DNA of 64,000 bases from Yoonia litorea (lineage in GTDB: Bacteria > Pseudomonadota > Alphaproteobacteria > Rhodobacterales > Rhodobacteraceae), in assembly GCF_900114675.1 (NCBI RefSeq), contig NZ_FOZM01000001.1:1-64000 (forward strand), given 5' to 3'. The notes beneath the pieces were generated by a model that worked only from the letters and a program-made list of their open reading frames with translations, was not told the origin of the DNA and searched no databases. How positions within the stretch are numbered: position 1 is the stretch's first letter; each line of letters opens with the position of its first letter. The translations under genes were made by a program, and so were the position numbers. Shown here in pieces: positions 55,435 through 64,000 of this stretch.

Positions 55435-56193
55435 TCAGGCCGTCTTGCGGGGTTGGGTGGGTGTGCTTGTTGCGTTCGCGGCAGTTTGATGCGCCGCAGA
55501 AGGGTCTGGAATGCGCTTCGCCTTTGCGACAGCAGGTCGTGCATAGAAACGTTCAACATACGCAGGCACGTTCTTCAGATCGTAATAACCTACCTCTTCT
55601 TTCATGCCGTAAAATTCCAGCGCATTAAGCCAAGGGGCCAGCGCGATGTCTGCAATTGAGAAATCGCCTGCAATCCAGTCCTGACCTTCAAGTGCTTCAT
55701 CAATGACTGCGAGAAGACGTATGGCTTCGTCGCGGTAGCGATTACGGGGAAGCGGGTCTTCCATCTCTTTTCCGGCAAACTTCCAAAAGAAGCCCATCTG
55801 CCCGAACATTGGTCCAACACCACCCATTTGAAACATCAGCCACTGGATGATCTTTGCCTTTTCGTGCGCCGAGTTGCCGAGCAATTTTCCCGACTTTTCG
55901 GCGAGGTATATGAGGATAGCTCCGCTTTCAAACAAACCGATGGGTTCACCGTCAGGTCCGTTGGGGTCAATGATTGCCGGGATCTTGTTGTTTGGATTAA
56001 GCGACAGGAAAGCATCGCTTTTGACGTCGCTGTCGGACAGAGTCACCAGATGCGGTTCATAGTCCAGTCCCATTTCTTCAAGTGCGATCGAGACTTTAAC
56101 GCCGTTGGGTGTTGGGAAAGAATAAAGCTGGATCACGGAAGGGTCTTCGGCGGGCCAGCGTTGTGTAATCGGGAAGGCGGAGAGATCAGTCAT
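55435..56193 (-). CDS. Glutathione S-transferase (Nu/YghU-like)
   Basis: A 252-residue protein. The thioredoxin-like N-terminal domain contains QLYSFPTPNGVKVSIALEEMG and NPNNKIPAI, with the glutathione-binding LFESGAILIYLAE; the all-helical domain contains DWIAGDFSIADIALAPWL. The TPNG stretch is typical of Nu-class enzymes such as YghU/YfcG, which favour disulfide-bond reductase activity. Substrate unknown. Confidence 0.9.
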   Translation of the reverse strand: MTDLSAFPITQRWPAEDPSVIQLYSFPTPNGVKVSIALEEMGLDYEPHLVTLSDSDVKSDAFLSLNPNNKIPAIIDPNGPDGEPIGLFESGAILIYLAEKSGKLLGNSAHEKAKIIQWLMFQMGGVGPMFGQMGFFWKFAGKEMEDPLPRNRYRDEAIRLLAVIDEALEGQDWIAGDFSIADIALAPWLNALEFYGMKEEVGYYDLKNVPAYVERFYARPAVAKAKRIPDPSAAHQTAANATSTPTQPRKTA

Positions 56194-56350
56194 AGTGTTT
56201 GTCCATAAAAATGCTTCTGGGGCTTAAGCTATGATGCCGCAGGCCACAAAAAAGGCGTGCGACTGTGTAAGTTGGACGCTTATAGTGTGCGCAGGCGCGC
56301 ATAGAGGCATCCGTCCTTGTGCGCGTGTGCGAACACGAATGGGGACAAAA

Positions 56351-56785
56351 ATGATAAACGAATTCAAAACATTTATTGCGAAGGGCAATGTCATGGACAT
56401 GGCCGTGGGCATTATTATCGGTGCTGCCTTCACGGCGATCGTGACATCGCTTGTCGGTGACTTGATTAATCCGATTATCGGACTTGTGTCCGGTGGTGTC
56501 GACTTTACGAACAACTATGCTGTTCTGGCGGGAGACGTCCCGGCAGGTGCAAGTCTTGAGGCCGCGCGAGAGGCAGGCGCGTCAATCTTTGCCTACGGTG
56601 CGTTCGTTATGGCCGTCATCAATTTTCTGATCATTGCATTTGTTGTTTTCATGCTGGTGAAAACGGTGAACCGGATCAAGGATCAAGCTGTCGATAAGGG
56701 CGAGCCTGTCCCGGAGGCGCCAAAGGGCCCGACCGAGTTGGAAGTCCTTCTGGAGATCAGGGACCAGCTGGCCAAACAAGGCTAG
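56351..56785 (+). CDS. mscL: Large-conductance mechanosensitive channel MscL
   Basis: A 144-residue membrane protein. [23 protein letters not shown] at the start covers the N-terminal amphipathic helix and the first span, and the second span is [17 protein letters not shown]. It opens under osmotic down-shock. GGGGACAAAA precedes the ATG; longer readings into the upstream region are rejected. It ends at a bidirectional terminator. Confidence 0.95.
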   Translation: MINEFKTFIAKGNVMDMAVGIIIGAAFTAIVTSLVGDLINPIIGLVSGGVDFTNNYAVLAGDVPAGASLEAAREAGASIFAYGAFVMAVINFLIIAFVVFMLVKTVNRIKDQAVDKGEPVPEAPKGPTELEVLLEIRDQLAKQG

Positions 56786-56804
56786 CGGGAACTGCTTTGG
56801 TGAA

Positions 56805-56838
56805 GAAAGGCCCACCCGGAAATGGTGGGCCTTTCTCT
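56805..56838. terminator. Bidirectional terminator between mscL and ald
   Basis: GAAAGGCCCACC pairs with GGTGGGCCTTTC over a 7-nt loop, with T/A-rich flanks on both sides. It serves mscL (+) and ald (-). Confidence 0.85.
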
Positions 56839-56873
56839 TATCGGCGTCCTTTAAAGGCGCGGCTTGCTACTCA

Positions 56874-57992
56874 TCAGCTTTTTAGGGCCAAAGACGGTGA
56901 GATGACGTCGATCCCGAGCGCTTTGCCCACAGCGTAGTATGTCAGTTTGCCCGCGTGCACGTTTAAGCCGTTCAGCAGGTGAGGGTCATCCTCACAGGCT
57001 TTCCGCCACCCTTTGTCTGCGAGTGCGAGCATGAATGGCATCGTCGCGTTGCCGAGAGCGATGGTAGACGTCCGGGCCACGGCTCCTGGCATGTTTGCGA
57101 CGCAATAATGCATGATGCCATCAACATCATAGATCGGATCCTGATGCGTTGTGGCGCGTGATGTTTCAAAGCAACCGCCCTGGTCGATTGCCACATCGAC
57201 GAGTGCCGCGCCGTTTTTCAACTCTGACAGTTGTGCTTTTGAAATCAGCTTTGGTGCAGCCGCTCCGGGGATCAACACCGCCCCGATAATCAGATCGGCT
57301 TCTCTGGCAAGCTCGATGGTATTCCCCGCGCTGGCATAGCTCGTCTTGAATTGCTGGCCAAAGGTATCATCGAGATATCTCAAGCGCGGGAGTGAGCGGT
57401 CCAGCACGTTGACGTCGGCGCCCATGCCTGCCGCGATCCGTGCGGCATGCGTTCCCACAACGCCGCCACCGATGACCACAACACGAGCAGGGCCAACGCC
57501 GGGTACACCGCCCATCAGCACACCGCGTCCGCCATTCGCTTTTTGAAGGGTCCACGCGCCGACTTGGGGCGCGAGCCGCCCTGCCACTTCGGACATAGGT
57601 GCAAGCAGCGGCAGCCCACCACGGTCGTCGGTTACGGTTTCATATGCAATGCATGTGGCACCTGAGGCCAAGAGGTCATGTGTTTGATCGGGGTCCGGTG
57701 CGAGATGCAGGTAAGTGAACAGGATTTGCCCTTCGCGCAGCATCTTGCGTTCTTTAGGCTGGGGTTCCTTGACTTTGACAATCATGTCGGCAGTGGCAAA
57801 AACTTCTGCGGCGTCTGCAGCGATTGACGCGCCAGCAGACTGATAGTCCGCGTCGCTGAAGCCCGCGCCAACACCGGCTTGCGTTTCGATCGTGACTTTG
57901 TGGCCGTGGTTGACGGCCTCACGCGTCGCGTTGGGCGTCATGCCCACGCGAAATTCCTGCGGTTTGATCTCTTTTGGGCATCCAATGTGCAT
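56874..57992 (-). CDS. ald: Alanine dehydrogenase
   Basis: A 372-residue enzyme that interconverts L-alanine and pyruvate + ammonia with NAD. Motifs: [20 protein letters not shown] at the start, [21 protein letters not shown] as the NAD-binding fold, and [17 protein letters not shown] late region. Start at 57992; an upstream codon would add 17 residues without support. An Lrp-type regulator is divergent, 138 bases away, the common arrangement of ald with AldR. Confidence 0.96.
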   Translation of the reverse strand: MHIGCPKEIKPQEFRVGMTPNATREAVNHGHKVTIETQAGVGAGFSDADYQSAGASIAADAAEVFATADMIVKVKEPQPKERKMLREGQILFTYLHLAPDPDQTHDLLASGATCIAYETVTDDRGGLPLLAPMSEVAGRLAPQVGAWTLQKANGGRGVLMGGVPGVGPARVVVIGGGVVGTHAARIAAGMGADVNVLDRSLPRLRYLDDTFGQQFKTSYASAGNTIELAREADLIIGAVLIPGAAAPKLISKAQLSELKNGAALVDVAIDQGGCFETSRATTHQDPIYDVDGIMHYCVANMPGAVARTSTIALGNATMPFMLALADKGWRKACEDDPHLLNGLNVHAGKLTYYAVGKALGIDVISPSLALKS

Positions 57993-58130
57993 GGCAATAC
58001 TTCTCCTTCTCCCTGAAGGGAGTGTCCTACGCGTTTTATGCAATGTCTTCGGGAATTCTCTTGGATTTCTTGCATCAGAACGGTAGCTTCTTGCGTGTCT
58101 GTAGCATTTTTTCGGAAATTATCGCGCAAA

Positions 58131-58595
58131 ATGGATATCGATAGTATCGACCGGCGAATCCTGGAGGTCCTTCAAAAGTCGGGGCGTATGTCCAATGCCG
58201 AACTGTCTGAAAAGGCCAATCTTTCGGCGTCAGCATGCCACCGTCGGGTCCAGCGCCTAGAGAAAGAGGGTTACATCCGCGACTACGTGGCCCTGCTTGA
58301 TCCGCGTAAAGTCGGGCGGCCTACCACAGTTTTTGTCGAGATCACGCTCAGTGGTCAGGCGGATGAGGTTCTTGATGCATTCGAGCGGGCGGTCGCGCGT
58401 GTGCCTGATGTATTGGAATGCCACCTGATGGCAGGAACGGCCGATTACCTGCTGAAGGTTGTTGCTGGCGATACAGAAGACTTCGCCCGCATCCATCGTA
58501 GATATCTAGCGACACTGCCTGGCGTTGCCCAAATGCAGTCATCCTTTGCGCTCAGAACCGTGCGCAACACAACAGCACTTCCGGTGGATCGTTAG
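58131..58595 (+). CDS. Lrp/AsnC-family regulator, AldR-like
   Basis: A 154-residue protein. N-terminal helix-turn-helix: IDRRILEVLQKSGRMSNAEL and SASACHRRVQRLEKEGYI; C-terminal RAM ligand domain with VLECHLMAGTADYLLKVV. Divergent orientation to ald suggests it activates alanine catabolism in response to an amino acid. The ATG at 58131 is in frame with earlier codons that lie in the ald promoter region and are rejected. Confidence 0.92.
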   Translation: MDIDSIDRRILEVLQKSGRMSNAELSEKANLSASACHRRVQRLEKEGYIRDYVALLDPRKVGRPTTVFVEITLSGQADEVLDAFERAVARVPDVLECHLMAGTADYLLKVVAGDTEDFARIHRRYLATLPGVAQMQSSFALRTVRNTTALPVDR

Positions 58596-58753
58596 ACTGT
58601 TCTTCAACATTGCCCTCTAAAGACCTTGCCCAATTGGCAGAGACTCGCCGAACGCGATTTCGCGCCTCTTTCGCCATATTGCATCCATTTTGGAGATGTA
58701 ATTTAGCAGGAAAGCGCTCGCTTTGCCGGCGGACATAAAAAGGAATGTTCTTT

Positions 58754-60097
58754 ATGTGTATCTTGTGTGGATGCGACGACTGCACGGGTGAGGGGTTCTT
58801 GGCCTCTTCCGGTGGCGGTGGCACCAGCACGTCGTACCAGTTGATCACGACCTCCGCGGCAAGCAGTATTCCCAATAGCAACGTCAAATGGGGCCGCGAC
58901 GTGCTTGGCACTGGCAGCGGTGAAATCACGTGGTCACTGTCATTGGCCGGTTTGCAAATGAGTGGCTATGCAGAGTCGCTTTTTGTCGCTGCTGCCGAGG
59001 CGGCGTTTGCGGCATGGGCATCCGTGGCAAATCTGACTTTTACTTACGTAGAAGGTGATGCTGACATTGATGTCGTCACGGCACGCGAAACAGATGAAGG
59101 TCTGAGCATTCTTGCCGGTGAAACAGTTGGTGTTGCTTATTATTCGTTCCAGAACGGAGAACGGGCAGGAGACGGCATCGCAGAGATCACCGAGGCCGAG
59201 ATTTATATGGATCTGGCGCCAGCGTGGTCTCCAAACGGAGAAGAGGGGATTCTCAGCTACTTTGGCGTTCTGCTGCATGAGATTGGTCATACCCTCGGAC
59301 TGGCCCATGTGAATGACCGCGACCAGATCATGAATACGCCGATCTCGACGAATGCATTAGGCGATGGCGACATCGCCGGGATCAGAGCGCTTTATGGTTT
59401 CCGTGAGATCGGGACGGGCGGTAACGACATCCTGACGCTGGCCTTGCAAGGGGCCGGCAACGACTTTCTGGCATTGGGTGGCGATGACCAGATTACCGGA
59501 ACGTCGATTGCAGACCGGATCTTTGGCGGTGCCGGTGACGATGCGCTGAACGGTGCGGGAGGCAACGATCTTCTTGTCGATACATCCGGCAAAAACACCA
59601 TTGTCGGTGGCGACGGCGGCGATACCATCATTGGCGGCCTTGGTCAGTTGGACGCCGATGGGCAGGAGGGCGCCGATATCCTGATCGGCGGGATTGGCGA
59701 TGACACGCTTAACGGTGGCAACGGCAACGATGTTTTGCGGGGTGATCCATCTGGGAGCTATTTTGGCGGCTCGGATCGTCTGACAGGCGGGGCAGGCGAT
59801 GATCTTCTGGAAGGTGGACGCGGCGCTGATGTCTTCGTTTTCACCTCAGGCAGCGGCTCAGATACCATTGGACGCATAACCGATATTTCGGCAAGCCCCG
59901 TAATGGAGGGGCAGGACTTTCTGCCGGGCGTCGATCAAATTGATCTCAGTGCGATTTACACCCCGGGCCAGTTCGACGCGATGTTCAGCCATTGGGCGAC
60001 ATCCTCGGGCGATGCCCTGTTTGACAACGGCGATATCCTGATCCGCGTGATTGGCGTTGCGCATACAGACCTGAGCGCGGGGGATTTCATTTTATGA
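58754..60097 (+). CDS. M10/serralysin-like RTX metalloprotease
   Basis: A 447-residue secreted zinc protease. Zinc motif HEIGHTLGLAH at about 175-185 and Met-turn IMNTP near 192. Calcium-binding RTX repeats (GGAGDDALN, GGNGNDVLRG, GGAGDDLLEGG) fill about 260-375. There is no Sec signal; the tail ends DLSAGDFIL, typical of a type I secretion signal. Odd: the extreme N-terminus is Cys-rich (MCILCGCDDC). AAAAGGA gives 9-base spacing to the chosen ATG. No type I exporter genes are nearby. It overlaps the next gene by 4 bases. Confidence 0.85.
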   Translation: MCILCGCDDCTGEGFLASSGGGGTSTSYQLITTSAASSIPNSNVKWGRDVLGTGSGEITWSLSLAGLQMSGYAESLFVAAAEAAFAAWASVANLTFTYVEGDADIDVVTARETDEGLSILAGETVGVAYYSFQNGERAGDGIAEITEAEIYMDLAPAWSPNGEEGILSYFGVLLHEIGHTLGLAHVNDRDQIMNTPISTNALGDGDIAGIRALYGFREIGTGGNDILTLALQGAGNDFLALGGDDQITGTSIADRIFGGAGDDALNGAGGNDLLVDTSGKNTIVGGDGGDTIIGGLGQLDADGQEGADILIGGIGDDTLNGGNGNDVLRGDPSGSYFGGSDRLTGGAGDDLLEGGRGADVFVFTSGSGSDTIGRITDISASPVMEGQDFLPGVDQIDLSAIYTPGQFDAMFSHWATSSGDALFDNGDILIRVIGVAHTDLSAGDFIL

Positions 60098-60891
60098 CTG
60101 CCGTTTCGTTGAAAAATGCGATCATCCTGTCGGTCTTTGCTATGGCGGCCTGTGGTGGATCGGGGTCCGGCGGAGGTGGCGCAGGTACCGGTGCCATCGG
60201 CGTGGATGAAGTCGAGTCGCTGGACTACTCCGACCTTGGTGACCGCGGCGCAGTGGGCACCGCGGCCGTGACATACGTTGTACTTGACGGCGAAATTGCG
60301 ACGTCTGATGCGGATGCAACGCTTGATTACACGACAGGCCAGATTGCTGGCGGCGCCCTTGATGGTACCTCCCTTGTGACGAGTGACTATGAGAACCCTG
60401 CTGATGGTGAATACTCACGCATTATTGCACTAGATGGTGCGGAGACCTTGTTTGGTGCAGGTGGATTGATCACGAGGGTGAGCGATCTGCCGGATGCTGG
60501 CACCACGAATTACAACCTCGGTTGGGTCGGACTGACCGCAACAACCGATACAGATGTTTATACGCTCACCGGGGATGCCACCTTTGTCTCGAACTGGACG
60601 AACGGTTCGATCCGAGGGGATTTTGACAAGCTATCCGGGACAGATGCGCTTGATCAAAGCGTCAGCGACGTCGGAACGATCACGTTGCTCGTTTCTGGCG
60701 CAAGCATCAGTGGCTCATCATTTTCCGGCGGTACGGTCTCGGGCACCGGTACTTTCGCCTCATTGGATGCAGGTAGTGATACCAGCAAGTCCGCAGGTCG
60801 GTTTTTCGGGCCAGCGGCTGACGAGATCGGGGGAATCCTCGTCATTGAAGATGCAGACGTTAGTATTCTAGGTGCTTATCAGGCCGACTAG
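60094..60891 (+). CDS. Surface lipoprotein, TbpB-like beta-barrel type
   Basis: A 265-residue protein. A lipoprotein signal (SVFAMAAC, Cys near residue 20) is followed by a flexible Gly/Ser stretch and a beta-rich body ending in GRFFGPAADEIGGIL, a hallmark of transferrin-binding-protein-B-like/Slam-substrate barrels. Its ATG overlaps the protease stop (ATGA), so both are made together. It may anchor, protect or inhibit the protease; this is an inference. Confidence 0.65.
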   Translation: MTAVSLKNAIILSVFAMAACGGSGSGGGGAGTGAIGVDEVESLDYSDLGDRGAVGTAAVTYVVLDGEIATSDADATLDYTTGQIAGGALDGTSLVTSDYENPADGEYSRIIALDGAETLFGAGGLITRVSDLPDAGTTNYNLGWVGLTATTDTDVYTLTGDATFVSNWTNGSIRGDFDKLSGTDALDQSVSDVGTITLLVSGASISGSSFSGGTVSGTGTFASLDAGSDTSKSAGRFFGPAADEIGGILVIEDADVSILGAYQAD

Positions 60892-62122
60892 CGGCTTTAG
60901 TGTTGTCCGGAATGGCTTCGTTCTCAAGCGTTTCCGGCAACAGCCCATAAGGGGCTGCGAGGTTCCAAACATGGGCGGGGACCATATTCTTCATCTTTGC
61001 CGGTTCCTCGCGGCGCAGGTGTAGGATGGTTTCGGCTGCCTTCATCTCAAGCCGCGCACGTGCGAATTCGAGGCCGCGCGGTCCGAAGCGGGGCTGCACC
61101 CAGGCGACAATGCCGCGCAGCCAGTCAGGCATGTGGCGCAACGGTAGGCCACCAGCGGCGAGCCGTGTGTTTTCGATAAATCCTTTGACGCCGCCCTGCC
61201 GGTTGCCCTTGCTGCCCGGCGGGGCAAGGCGGACTTCGTCGGCAAGGCCTGCCAGAATCTCGGCCCCGCGGTCATTGCGGACGATCAGCCATTGATCGCC
61301 CTCGCCCGCCATATAGCCCACGGTGATATCGGCCAGCCGGTTGGTGTAATCGACGCAGGTGCGACAAGTGGTCGGGAAGAAGTCACGCGGCAGGTCCGAG
61401 AGCGGCAACCGCAGGAAGGGAATTTCGCGCTTCGTCCCGTCCTCGAAGCGTAGCTCGACGTGATAGTCGGCGCGGAATTCAAGGTAGGTGACGGTCTCCG
61501 GCCTATCGGTGAGCCGCGCGAGAAAGCCATGGAAATTGTCAGTCGTCGTGTTGTCCGAGCAGGGCGTGCCGATGACGTAGATCCGTTCGAACCCCAGTTG
61601 CGCCTCAAGTGCGCGCAGGGCGTAGATCTGGCATGGGATGCCGATTACTGCGAGCCGTTTGTAGCCCGCCTCACGTGCCGGTTCGAGCAGGGCGAGAAGG
61701 GGCGCGTAGCCCATGCGCATCCCGCGTGCCTCGGCCATCTGGGCGGGGTCAGTGATCAGCGCGGGGCGGGGGCGCCATTTGTCGTCTGCGTCGGGGACCA
61801 TTGTCAGAACCGCATCAACGGCTCCCGTTTCCAGCAGGCGTTCAGCAAGGCGGGTTGTCAGCCCCGTCCATTGTGCGCCTTCGCGCGGTGGGGTGAGGGC
61901 CGCGCGGTACATTGTTTGTGCCACGCCGAAATAGGCTTCGTCGCCAGTGGTTTCGGCAGGTCGTCCGTGGATGCTGGCCTCGGCTGAGGGGTAGTCGGGT
62001 TTGATGAACTGGCAGGCGGTGCCACAGGCGCTCGGGTCGGCCATGCGCGAGACGCCGCAATCGGTGCAGAGTTTGCGCGGGATTGCGGCGCGTAATCCGG
62101 GAGTGATGTTGGAGCCGTCCAT
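60860..62122 (-). CDS. FrhB/BciB-type iron-sulfur flavoprotein
   Basis: A 420-residue protein of the F420-hydrogenase beta subunit family. It has an N-terminal KLCTDCGVSR Cys motif and a C-terminal TTCRTCVDYTNRLADITVGYM segment, plus IGIPCQIYALRAL and VIGTPCSDNTTTDN. Family members reduce chlorophyllide (BciB), hydroxymethyl-chlorophyll or polysaccharide substrates with ferredoxin. Nothing nearby picks between these. The gene ends inside the lipoprotein gene: the two 3' ends overlap by 32 bases. Confidence 0.78.
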   Translation of the reverse strand: MDGSNITPGLRAAIPRKLCTDCGVSRMADPSACGTACQFIKPDYPSAEASIHGRPAETTGDEAYFGVAQTMYRAALTPPREGAQWTGLTTRLAERLLETGAVDAVLTMVPDADDKWRPRPALITDPAQMAEARGMRMGYAPLLALLEPAREAGYKRLAVIGIPCQIYALRALEAQLGFERIYVIGTPCSDNTTTDNFHGFLARLTDRPETVTYLEFRADYHVELRFEDGTKREIPFLRLPLSDLPRDFFPTTCRTCVDYTNRLADITVGYMAGEGDQWLIVRNDRGAEILAGLADEVRLAPPGSKGNRQGGVKGFIENTRLAAGGLPLRHMPDWLRGIVAWVQPRFGPRGLEFARARLEMKAAETILHLRREEPAKMKNMVPAHVWNLAAPYGLLPETLENEAIPDNTKAASRPDKHLEY

Positions 62123-62359
62123 GCAGGCAGTCTAGCGGGACATGGGGGTGTGTCTAGTTTTGTTTACATTCTTGCGGTGTGAGCAACCAAAGCACCGCGC
62201 CCGCCCCGTGGGGGCGGTTCGGGCGCTCTGCGAGCTTTGCTTGCGCAATGGTCACCAGCTATGCCTTTCACGCCACCCTTCCTTGCATTCGCAGTGCGCC
62301 CCTTCCCCTTACCGCGCCCTTTCGCTAAAGGGGCCGCATTGAAACCAAGGAGTCAGCCA
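62123..62359. other. Gap between FrhB-type gene and asd
   Basis: 237 bases without a gene, containing the hairpin CCGCCCC-GTG-GGGGCGG at 62201-62217 (7-bp stem, 3-nt loop), the same build as those in the ribosomal gaps. The asd promoter is not clear; AAGGAGT at 62347 is its ribosome site. Confidence 0.55.
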
Positions 62360-63382
62360 ATGGGCTATCGAATCGTCGTCGTTGGTGCCACCGGTAACGT
62401 GGGCCGCGAAATGCTGAACATCCTCGCCGAACGGGCCTTCCCCGTTGACGAGATTGCCGTACTTGCCAGCCGAAAATCGCTTGGCACAGAAGTCAGCTTT
62501 GGCGAGACAACCCTGACGACGAAAGACCTCGACACCTTTGACTTCACCGGCTGGGATATGGCGCTGTTTGCCGTGGGCTCTGAGGCCACGAAAGTCTATG
62601 CGCCCAAGGCCGCCAAGGCCGGTTGCGTGGTCATCGATAACTCGTCGCTTTATCGCTACGACGCCGATATCCCTCTGATCGTGCCAGAGGTGAACCCTCA
62701 GGCGGTCCACGGCTATGCCAAAAAGAACATCATCGCGAACCCCAACTGCTCGACCGCGCAGATGGTTGTCGCACTCAAGCCCTTGCATGATCGCGCAGCG
62801 ATCAAGCGCGTCGTTGTGAGCACCTACCAGTCCGTCTCCGGTGCCGGCAAGGAAGGCATTGACGAGCTGTGGGACCAGACCAAGAGCATCTACAACCCCA
62901 CCGACGACAAGCCGGCCAAGAAGTTCACCAAGCAGATCGCATTCAACGTCATTCCCCACATCGACGTCTTCATGGAAGACGGCTCGACCAAGGAAGAATG
63001 GAAGATGGTCGCCGAGACCAAAAAGATCGTCGATCCGTCGATCAAGGTCACAGCGACCTGCGTCCGCGTGCCTGTTTTCGTGGGCCACTCCGAGGCGATC
63101 AACATCGAGTTCGAGGACTTTCTTGACGAGGACGAGGCCCGCGACATCCTCCGCGAGGCCCCCGGTGTCATGGTGATCGACAAGCGCGAGAACGGCGGCT
63201 ACGTCACCCCCGTTGAGTGCGTGGGCGATTTCGCGACCTTCATCAGCCGCATCCGTCAGGACAGCACCATCGAGAACGGCATCAACCTGTGGTGCGTTTC
63301 GGACAACCTGCGCAAGGGTGCAGCGCTGAACGCGGTGCAGATTGCGGAGCTCTTGGGCCGTGAGTGCCTGAAGAAGGGCTGA
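62360..63382 (+). CDS. asd: Aspartate-semialdehyde dehydrogenase
   Basis: A 340-residue NADPH enzyme of the lysine/threonine/methionine pathway. MGYRIVVVGATGNVGREML gives the Rossmann start, NPNCSTAQMVVALKPL holds the catalytic cysteine, and FVGHSEAINIEFE the active-site histidine. ATG at 62360, 6 bases after AAGGAGT; a longer upstream reading is rejected. Followed by a terminator. Confidence 0.97.
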   Translation: MGYRIVVVGATGNVGREMLNILAERAFPVDEIAVLASRKSLGTEVSFGETTLTTKDLDTFDFTGWDMALFAVGSEATKVYAPKAAKAGCVVIDNSSLYRYDADIPLIVPEVNPQAVHGYAKKNIIANPNCSTAQMVVALKPLHDRAAIKRVVVSTYQSVSGAGKEGIDELWDQTKSIYNPTDDKPAKKFTKQIAFNVIPHIDVFMEDGSTKEEWKMVAETKKIVDPSIKVTATCVRVPVFVGHSEAINIEFEDFLDEDEARDILREAPGVMVIDKRENGGYVTPVECVGDFATFISRIRQDSTIENGINLWCVSDNLRKGAALNAVQIAELLGRECLKKG

Positions 63383-63406
63383 GGCTACAGCTGAAGTAAC
63401 AGTTTT

Positions 63407-63438
63407 GAGGGGCGTCCTGCGGGGCGCCCCTTCTGTTT
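63407..63438 (+). terminator. Terminator after asd
   Basis: AGGGGCG at 63408-63414 pairs with CGCCCCT at 63425-63431, followed by TCTGTTTG. The 299-base gap to the next gene otherwise shows GC-rich palindromes and no supportable gene. Confidence 0.75.
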
Positions 63439-63681
63439 GCGATGAGCGGTGCGGGCGGGAACAGCCCGACCTGGAGGGCTTTGAGCACCTCAGCGATGCG
63501 CTGCCATCGCCAAGAAATCGTGCGTCGGTCCTGAGAGCGAGGCTGCAAAACAGCCCTCCTGGGGGAGGTCGGGCTGTGCCCTGCTGCGCCGGGCGATTGG
63601 AAGTTATTTTGATGCTTCTCCAAGGATTACCCCACCAGAGGCGTCTTATCTCCAAAGACACCCCTGACAGGAGACATCCCG

Positions 63682-64000
63682 ATGTTCCGCCATTTGCTTT
63701 TGACCAGCGCCATAGCACTTGCCGCCCCCGCCTTTGCCGACACCTTCACCGCTGATGCGGATGTAGACGCCGTCACCATTTACCCCGGCCTTGCAGCCGT
63801 CACGCGCCAGGTCACGCTGAATGTGCCCGCCGGTCGCCATGAGATCATCGTGCCGGGCCTGCCGCAGGGTCTTTCGACCCAAGGCTTGCGCGTCGCCGCC
63901 CCGCAGGGGGCGCAGATTGGTGCGGTTAACCTCGCCTTTGACCGTCTGCCTGTGACGCCTGACATGAGCGCGCCCGAGATCGTCGCCGCCCGCGCTGAGG
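63682..64000 (+). CDS. DUF4139/mucoidy-inhibitor-type secreted protein (partial)
   Basis: The first 106 residues are in the window. A signal peptide (MFRHLLLTSAIALAAPAFA) is followed by DTFTADADVDAVTIYPGLAAVTRQVTLNVPAGRHEI, the start typical of DUF4139/MuiA-like envelope proteins. AGGAG at 63669-63673 fits the ATG. The gene runs beyond the window; function unknown. Confidence 0.75.
   Translation, partial: MFRHLLLTSAIALAAPAFADTFTADADVDAVTIYPGLAAVTRQVTLNVPAGRHEIIVPGLPQGLSTQGLRVAAPQGAQIGAVNLAFDRLPVTPDMSAPEIVAARAE

Noticed and set aside
62309..63718. Minus-strand frame of 469 codons opposite asd
   Set aside because: Covers asd and its terminator; composition is that of antisense coding DNA.

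Overview
The window is chromosomal DNA of a marine alphaproteobacterium, most likely a Rhodobacterales/Roseobacter-group species. This rests on gene content: a tuf-rpsJ-headed ribosomal cluster without rpsD or rpmJ, an AapJQMP/Bzt-type amino-acid transporter, an ATP12-family F1 assembly factor, a polyamine transport and catabolism locus, DUF4212 plus acetate-type symporter next to acs, and an M10/RTX protease. No database search was possible; family names come from motifs and context.

Layout. (1) 1-23.7 kb: the S10-spc-alpha ribosomal supercluster in canonical order (rpsJ rplC rplD rplW / rplB rpsS rplV rpsC rplP / rpmC rpsQ rplN rplX rplE rpsN rpsH rplF rplR rpsE rpmD / rplO secY adk / rpsM rpsK rpoA rplQ). 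It is cut into five blocks. Each junction carries non-ribosomal cargo: a DUF616-type glycosyltransferase between tuf and rpsJ; a GT25-type glycosyltransferase, a YdeI/DUF1801 protein and a GT61 glycosyltransferase between rplW and rplB; a 2OG-Fe(II) oxygenase between rplP and rpmC; LysE and EamA exporters between rpmD and rplO; and a sulfotransferase between adk and rpsM. Each block restarts from a very similar promoter (TTGNCA-like, exactly 17 bp, TATAC-like). The gaps also hold a family of short hairpins with 3-nt loops.

(2) 23.7-27.9 kb: housekeeping genes rarA, crcB, an RluC-type pseudouridine synthase, a HAD phosphatase and an ATP12 chaperone, mostly overlapping or tightly packed. (3) 28.1-32.6 kb: aapJQMP for L-amino-acid uptake. 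(4) 32.6-38.5 kb, minus strand: two small unknown proteins, SixA-type phosphatase, a 4Fe-4S protein, argB, engB, a MOSC protein and yidC, largely overlapping. (5) 38.7-46.4 kb: polyamine module, with puuB and spuC (catabolism), a GntR regulator, and potFGHI (uptake). A perfect 16-bp palindrome lies upstream of spuC and a degenerate copy upstream of potF.

(6) 46.4-55.1 kb, minus strand: an acetate/short-chain acid module of acs, a second adenylate kinase, DUF4212, a sodium:solute symporter, a cNMP-CBS-nucleotidyltransferase protein, and a membrane-tethered DnaQ-like exonuclease. Acs makes AMP and the neighbouring adenylate kinase can recycle it. (7) 55.4-64 kb: GST, mscL, ald with a divergent Lrp-type regulator, an M10/RTX metalloprotease coupled to a TbpB-like lipoprotein, an FrhB/BciB-type iron-sulfur flavoprotein, asd, and the start of a DUF4139 protein.

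I saw no tRNA or rRNA genes, CRISPR arrays, transposases or phage genes.
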